DNA of 64,000 nucleotides from Ignavibacteria bacterium. GTDB taxonomy: Bacteria > Bacteroidota > Ignavibacteria > Tepidaquicellales > Tepidaquicellaceae. Position 1 is the stretch's first letter. Each line of letters begins with the position of its first letter. The notes beneath the pieces are model-generated. The model made no database searches. It saw only the letters and a list, made by a program, of their open reading frames with translations, and had not been told where the DNA came from. This document shows positions 59,234 through 64,000 of the stretch, in pieces. The stretch spans positions 1 through 64,000 of the forward strand of contig JADJAH010000001.1 of NCBI GenBank assembly GCA_016704345.1, in the 5' to 3' direction. The position numbers and the translations under genes are program-made.

Positions 59234-59305
59234 ATGAGAAAATATCACAACCAACATATCATTGTAACAACAGACATCCGCCCTTTCATTCATGGACTGA
59301 CATAA
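59234..59305 (+). CDS. Possible 23-codon leader peptide before the RIO kinase gene
   Basis: ATG 59234 is preceded by AAAGGAGG at a good distance, the clearest ribosome-binding site of the region. It is followed by 23 codons (MRKYHNQHIIVTTDIRPFIH, then GLT) and TAA. A hairpin with a T-run (59338-59372) sits between it and the kinase gene at 59406. This order (short peptide, terminator-like hairpin, gene) recalls transcription attenuation. The peptide has no striking codon run, so the sensed signal is unclear. It could also be a chance frame. Confidence 0.4.
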   Translation: MRKYHNQHIIVTTDIRPFIHGLT

Positions 59306-59337
59306 AGCAATTTACTTCATAGCAGCTGGTTTTTGAG

Positions 59338-59372
59338 ACTGCGGATGCCTGAAAAAGCTCCGCAGTTTTTTT
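59338..59372 (+). terminator. Terminator or attenuator hairpin before RIO kinase
   Basis: ACTGCGGA (59338-59345) pairs with TCCGCAGT (59359-59366), followed by seven T. It lies 33 bases before the kinase start, so it would reduce read-through into that gene unless conditionally bypassed. Confidence 0.7.
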
Positions 59373-59405
59373 ATACACAAAATCAAAAACCAAACAAAAC
59401 AAAAA

Positions 59406-60257
59406 ATGAAGATCGCTTTAAAAGATGTTTATGAACTCTCTCAGGAAGACAATTTCATAGACAGCAGCAAATTTGAGAAATTCAAATCACGCAAGAGAAA
59501 TCTTTCCGGCAAGAAAGATCTCAAAGAACTAGTAAACGGAGATGGTGATAATTACTCGTTCAAAACTTCCGATCTTGAACAGCTTCAGGGAGATGGATTA
59601 ATTGATGAACTAATCAGCATCATCAAAACAGGCAAAGAAGCTTCCGTTTATCTCGGCAAGAATAATGATCAATACAGAGCCGTAAAAATTTATACAGACA
59701 TCAGAGTCAGATCTTTCCGAAAAGATGATATATACAGACAGGGTAGGTTTGTCGGGAATCAGAGAATCGAGAAAGCTATTGACCAGGGCTCGCAGTTCGG
59801 ACTGGATGCCCATCAGCTGATCTGGGTTGGCGAAGAATTCAGACAGATGAAACGGATGCACAGTGCCTGCATTCCCGTACCAGAGCCTATAGCAATTTCC
59901 GGACTTACAATTGTAATGGGATTCATTGGGACAGATGATGGTGAAGCCGCGCCCAGAATTTCAGACTTAGACATGGATGTCACCGAAGCGAAAGAAGCGT
60001 TTCGACAATCAGTAAAGATCTTAAGAGACATAGTTTCTTTGGGAAAGATACACGGAGACTATTCTGCATTTAACATTCTCTGGCATGAAGAGAAAGCAAT
60101 TGTGATCGACTTTCCTCAAGTGATAGAGATTGAGAACAATTCATCTTACAAAGAACTTCTTTACAGAGATGTCAATTCTTTGTGCAAGTCTTTTCGTAAG
60201 TATGATATCAGATCTGATGCAGAGAGTATTTATAAGAGTCTTCTTAGATTGACTTAA
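59406..60257 (+). CDS. RIO1-like atypical protein kinase
   Basis: This 283-residue cytoplasmic protein has a charged N-terminal ~65 residues followed by the RIO fold. ATP-binding is shown by IIKTGKEASVYLG (about 71-84) and AVKIY with the invariant Lys (about 92-96). The RIO-specific RSFRKDDIYRQGRFVGNQR block follows. The catalytic loop is HGDYSAFNILW (about 215-225, Asp at about 217), and the metal loop is VIDFPQV (about 232-238). RIO kinases mature the small ribosomal subunit in archaea and eukaryotes. Bacterial roles are little known. Archaea-like RIO1 is not a usual bacterial core gene, so transfer is possible. Upstream lies a leader-peptide-like frame and a hairpin. Confidence 0.85.
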   Translation: MKIALKDVYELSQEDNFIDSSKFEKFKSRKRNLSGKKDLKELVNGDGDNYSFKTSDLEQLQGDGLIDELISIIKTGKEASVYLGKNNDQYRAVKIYTDIRVRSFRKDDIYRQGRFVGNQRIEKAIDQGSQFGLDAHQLIWVGEEFRQMKRMHSACIPVPEPIAISGLTIVMGFIGTDDGEAAPRISDLDMDVTEAKEAFRQSVKILRDIVSLGKIHGDYSAFNILWHEEKAIVIDFPQVIEIENNSSYKELLYRDVNSLCKSFRKYDIRSDAESIYKSLLRLT

Positions 60258-60299
60258 GATCTCACCGGTTTAAATGTAACGGCATGAAGCGTTTCATCA

Positions 60300-61902
60300 T
60301 TATGGAGTCACTTTTGCTACAAAGTTGAAAGCATTGTTGTCCCCTATTGATGCGTCAGTTGCATCAACAATGCTATCGCCATTGACATCAGGCGTAACGT
60401 AACCCGTAACGAAATTGAATGATGCATTGTCGATAAGACTTAAATCGGCCGCATCTACAACTCCGTCCTGATTTACATCTCCGCTGTAAATTGCAAATTT
60501 CACCGGAGACAAATCAACTTGCTTCATGTTGTTTCCAAATGCCTGGCTTGCAGATGATGTGAAATCATAAGTTGCAGTTGACGATGTAAATGTAACACCG
60601 GATGATCTGCTCCATGTCTCTATGGAATTCCTGTGTCTCAATTGCAGAAGATATTTTCTGTTGTTGAGTGCACGAGTGAATTTACAAATTGCTAAACCGT
60701 TTGCATTCACAAAAGTCTTCGAAGAATCTAGGACTGCAAATGGCGAAAGCGTATCTCTCAGATAAGCTCTGATCGTATCGCTTACCATGTTGTTTGCAGA
60801 ACTATTGTAGAATCCTTCTATGAGGCAAGTAAGATTTAGTGTTTGGCTTGGGCGAAAGATGCTGTTGAAGTTGTTCGCATATTCATATCTCGCTCCGCAG
60901 GATGCAACGGCGTCCCAGTTGATTGACCAGTCCATCATTCCGCGCAGTCCGGCATAAGTTCCGACTTTTGTGTAACGCGCGGGTTTGGGTCCAAGTCCTC
61001 TCAGGTATTGTATTGCGGCTTTTACGGAATCCGGATTCATGTATCCCCCGCCGGCTGCATTGGAACAGGCAGGCAAACCAACAGCAATCTGGTCAGCCCT
61101 GAGTCCGGGAAAAAATCCTCCTGCCGTGTTGAATCCCTGAATGACAGCTTCTGTTTGTGAGAGAATGAAATCAACTGTTCCTTGAAAATAAATATTTCCG
61201 TCTATGCCATACATGCTCCCCGAGTTGTACAACTGCACATGAAGTATCTCTATAGAATCTCTCATCGCATCAATGACAGGAAGATAAGCTCCCCAGATAC
61301 CGGCGTAAGCTGACATTCCACCCTGAACATAGGCAGTTTCCCGGAGCCATTGTAAGCATCATTTTTTTTCCAAACTGCGTTCTGTAATTATCCATAATCT
61401 TTCTAATCGCATAGATCAGATTTATTATTTTTGCATCTACCGGATTGGAAATTGTGCCGCCGCTTAGAGATAGCGAACTTCCTTCGAGGTCTATATCTAT
61501 CCCGTCGAAACCGTAAAAGTTTATTATGTTAATCATGGAAGAGATGAATGTATTCCGTTTGATTGTATCAGGCAATGAAACCGGATCATTTGCGCCTCCG
61601 ATTGAGATCAGAACTTTCTTTCCGCGCAGATGCATTGTATCGATCTGCTTCTTGAAATCAATTTGCGATATGCCGTCCGGAACAAAAGTCATGTTATAAG
61701 TTGTGCCCGAAGCGGGCACAGCAAATGCGACAGGTATCACATTATAGCTTGTATCAATTTGTGTCAGTGGAATGTACGGACATTGAAAGTCATTCCAGTT
61801 TTGCCAATAACCCACGAGTGCCGGATTTGGTGTTTGTGAAATAGAAAGAATCGGTAAGATAAAGAGAAAAATGATTGAACAAATTCCGGAGACTTTTTCC
61901 AT
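60300..61902 (-). CDS. Secreted GH18 chitinase-like enzyme with dockerin-like tail (one frameshift)
   Basis: ATG 61902 starts a signal peptide (GICSIIFLFILPILSISQ). The GH18 barrel follows: VGYWQNWNDF, KKVLISIGGAND, and the catalytic FDGIDIDLEG (D-x-x-D-x-D-x-E) near residue 140. After MMLTMAP one frame change (about 61320) leads to YAGIWGAYLPVIDAMRDSIE with VQLYNSGS, AVGLPA and MDWSINWD, later barrel strands. The last ~190 residues are the shared tail: CLIEGFYNSS, AYLRD, LRHRNSIETWSR, then GDVNQDGVVDAAD and DVNGDSIVDATD. The enzyme should hydrolyse chitin or related beta-1,4-GlcNAc polymers outside the cell. The shift is probably a read error, as both parts are well kept. Confidence 0.82.
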
Positions 61903-62066
61903 AAGGTGTAGAGATTTTGTAAGTACAGTTTGGTTAAATACTGCTAAAATAACTGAATCTAACTTAGTTTGAAATTATTTTTCCCGCAACTAACAGAGTG
62001 AAAACTTATATCAACTTCCCGAGAGTTTGAATACGATTCTTTCAAGCTCTTGATGAACTAACTTGT

Positions 62067-63575
62067 CTATGTTTTTCTTTTCTTAATATGCTGATTAACT
62101 ATTTTCAATTCAGTCAGCTTTTCTTCTACCCACTTTTTATTCGGCAATTCATTTTCAAAAAGTTTCTTTAACTGAAAGCCATGGGAATTGTCTTTTGTGT
62201 GTTTGTATGCAAACAGATTAGTAATCACTTCAATAAAAGCCTTTTGCTTTCGCATTTCGGATTTGGAGATGATCTCATTATTTGCAAAGAAATGTCTGTA
62301 AGAATCTATTACTGACCTTGCATCTGTTTCAAGCCCCAGTTCGTAAAATATCATAAGCATAAGATTCTTCAACTCAAACTTCAGCACAAAATGATTCAGT
62401 TTCACTTTCTGACAGCTGTTTAACGCTTCCTTGAATTTACCGGTATGAAAATCATATAATGCAGTTGAATACAAGTGGATGTTCTCTCTCCGGTCCGGTG
62501 GCAATTCCTTTCTGTAATCGTTGATGATTCTTAGAGCGTAGTCGAACTCTTTCAATTTAAGACATTGAAGTATGATGGTTCTGTATAATTCAACAGGTAT
62601 GAAATCTGCTGTCAAGTGCTTGTAGTAACTGTTTTCAAGTATGAACTTATAAATGCTCAGTAGTTCCCTGTCAAACAGATCCGAAGAGTTTGACTTTTCA
62701 GTCTTTTCCATACAATATCTGATAAGTCTTATGAGATGAAATTTCATTTCATCATCAGTAAGCAATTTTATGTTTGAAAAGATCAGATTCTTATACTTGG
62801 CATAGTGTTTCTCATTCTCAAATTCCGAGAAACAGATCAGCATTGCATTATATATCTCGAAAAATTTTGAAGTGTTTCTGTTGCCTGACCTGTCTTGCAA
62901 GAATTCTGTTAACCTGACAAAGTCAATTACCTCAAATATCCCGTTCATAAAACTGTCCTTGTCGTCGCTGAATGTTCTTCTTAGCGCTTCAAGATTTTCG
63001 TGCAACCTTATGAGTTCCTTCGCAAAGAAGCCTGTAATATTCTCTGCCCTTTCATCTACAATCTGATTGAATTCTTTTGAATAAGCTGCACCCGACTTTG
63101 GCTTATTCAAACTCAGATTGTTCAGCTTATCCGTACTGATTTTCTGCTTGTAAAAGAAATAATCAGTAATGATCTGGCGACTCTTATCAAGGTCGTACTC
63201 TGACTTTTCATAGTTCTTTACAAAACATTTCCATAATCTCCTTTTGAAATATGCCTCCCTCAGAATGTCACTGATCTCATACTTACGCAAAGAGAATTCC
63301 TCCAATACCAGAAATTGATCCAATACTTCCGAGAGATCGGCAAAGAGATTCTTCATTGAGGATCTGTTGTATTTGAGATGCGGACTTATTTCTTTGCTTA
63401 GGCACTCTTCACTGAATTTGGAGGTGTCATAATCAGGATGTCGAAGCAACAATGATTCGTAGAGCTTCGCCACTTTTGTGCTCTTGTTGAGATACTTTGA
63501 ATTCATGAACTCCCGGCATCTTTCAATATCTTTGCCGGAAAAAGTTTTCATAATGTCTATTGCTTTGAATTTCAT
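62067..63575 (-). CDS. Helical ~500-aa family protein (paralogue 4)
   Basis: This intact 502-residue soluble protein begins MKFKAIDIMKTFSGKDIERC, with the family pattern REFMNSKYLNKSTKVAKLYE, LLLRHPDYD and LSEVLDQFLVLEEF. It aligns along its whole length with paralogue 1 at 2308. Examples are VDERAENITGFFAKELIRLH versus LSERAHNLACFFVKELSRSL, and YRKELPPDRRENIH versus FKQKLPPERRKNIF. All-helical content and TPR-like spacing suggest a protein-interaction solenoid. No porin is divergent from it here, unlike the copies at 34-38 kb. Function is unknown. Confidence 0.75.
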   Translation of the reverse strand: MKFKAIDIMKTFSGKDIERCREFMNSKYLNKSTKVAKLYESLLLRHPDYDTSKFSEECLSKEISPHLKYNRSSMKNLFADLSEVLDQFLVLEEFSLRKYEISDILREAYFKRRLWKCFVKNYEKSEYDLDKSRQIITDYFFYKQKISTDKLNNLSLNKPKSGAAYSKEFNQIVDERAENITGFFAKELIRLHENLEALRRTFSDDKDSFMNGIFEVIDFVRLTEFLQDRSGNRNTSKFFEIYNAMLICFSEFENEKHYAKYKNLIFSNIKLLTDDEMKFHLIRLIRYCMEKTEKSNSSDLFDRELLSIYKFILENSYYKHLTADFIPVELYRTIILQCLKLKEFDYALRIINDYRKELPPDRRENIHLYSTALYDFHTGKFKEALNSCQKVKLNHFVLKFELKNLMLMIFYELGLETDARSVIDSYRHFFANNEIISKSEMRKQKAFIEVITNLFAYKHTKDNSHGFQLKKLFENELPNKKWVEEKLTELKIVNQHIKKRKT

Positions 63576-64000
63576 ATTTTTTGTAAGCGACTAATTAGAA
63601 TATAATTCCGGTAAAGCTATTCAGCAAAGCAGGATTTGTCAAGCAAATAATGTTACCTTATGAATTTATACTGTTTACCGCCAAGCGACTTTCCAGAATA
63701 TTTTTCTTTTGCTGTAAGTATCTGATTATATATTTTGCACTATCATAAGGTACACTTACTTTAGATTTAGGAAGGACAAATAAGGAAATAGACCCAAAGA
63801 TTTTAATAGTGTGTTTTCAGCTATGCCGGAACAGGTTGGTTTTAGATTTAATAGAGTTACAATCCGGCATACTGAGCACATTATATCAGGTTCAATTGTA
63901 GGATATGAAAATTGATTCAACCTAAAGAGAGGTAACAAGTTTAAAAAATAGCCATTAGATTAATCATCCACTTAATGTATTTCAAGGTCTCATAGAAAAT
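63576..64000. other. Spacer at window edge, no supported gene
   Basis: AT-rich sequence follows the start of the gene at 63575. A plus-strand frame with SAMPEQVGFRFNRVTI (about 63820-63870) has no start or family that I recognise, so it is left unassigned. Confidence 0.4.

Overview
The window looks like a chromosomal segment of a Bacteroidota/Chlorobiota-group bacterium, most likely from the Ignavibacteria side. The main clues are C-terminal Por/T9SS sorting domains with the SQNYPNPFNPSTK signature, signal peptides ending in AQ or SQ, DcaP-like and phosphate-type porins, TAnnTTTG promoter-like boxes, and AT-rich spacers filled with short heptanucleotide repeats. No rRNA, tRNA or CRISPR array was recognised.

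Layout. 1-2300: decayed minus-strand remnants (a papain-like secreted peptidase and a repeat lipoprotein). 2308-3789: first of four members of a ~500-residue helical family. 3790-8760: repeat-rich accessory region with a HEPN-like / unknown / SecB-like gene trio and an IS1182-type element inserted in a 215-bp tandem repeat. 8841-18039: three large secreted T9SS proteins (two tandem sialidase-like propeller paralogues and a Ycf48-like repeat protein). 18071-26970: mostly housekeeping genes (murI, pyrE, a phosphoesterase, acyl-CoA dehydrogenase, ftsY, mutL, a DUF2130 protein). 27000-31100: small pentapeptide-repeat genes, a segmental duplication, a DUF502 protein, a sulfatase-modifying-factor remnant and a BASS-like transporter. 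31167-33393: large unrecognised protein. 34059-44362: two divergent helical-protein/porin pairs, then a periplasmic nutrient cluster (DcaP-like porin, glutaminase, second porin, secreted amidohydrolase, third porin). 44462-49346: outer-membrane barrel, DUF389 protein, LamG/P-domain protein with dockerin-like tail. 49999-52851: an unusual membrane-dipeptidase/metallophosphoesterase fusion. 52946-58672: acetyltransferase, TMEM175-like channel, Pr6Pr membrane protein and an operon of a caspase-like TPR protein with a patatin-like phospholipase. 59406-63575: RIO-family kinase with a possible attenuator leader, a GH18 chitinase-like enzyme and another helical-family member.

Many genes are split by single-base frameshifts, including ones expected to be essential (pyrE, ftsY). 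The breaks are densest between 21.7 and 28.6 kb. This fits uncorrected sequencing or assembly errors better than wholesale gene death, although true decay is clear at 1-1735, 28731-28967, 35692-36033 and 40216-40326.

The strongest candidate for an undescribed system is the patatin/caspase-TPR operon (55069-58672). It couples a membrane-lipid hydrolase with a suicide-type protease, without a recognisable CBASS nucleotidyltransferase. Next are the dipeptidase-phosphoesterase fusion, the HEPN/unknown/SecB-like trio and the duplicated helical-protein/porin unit.
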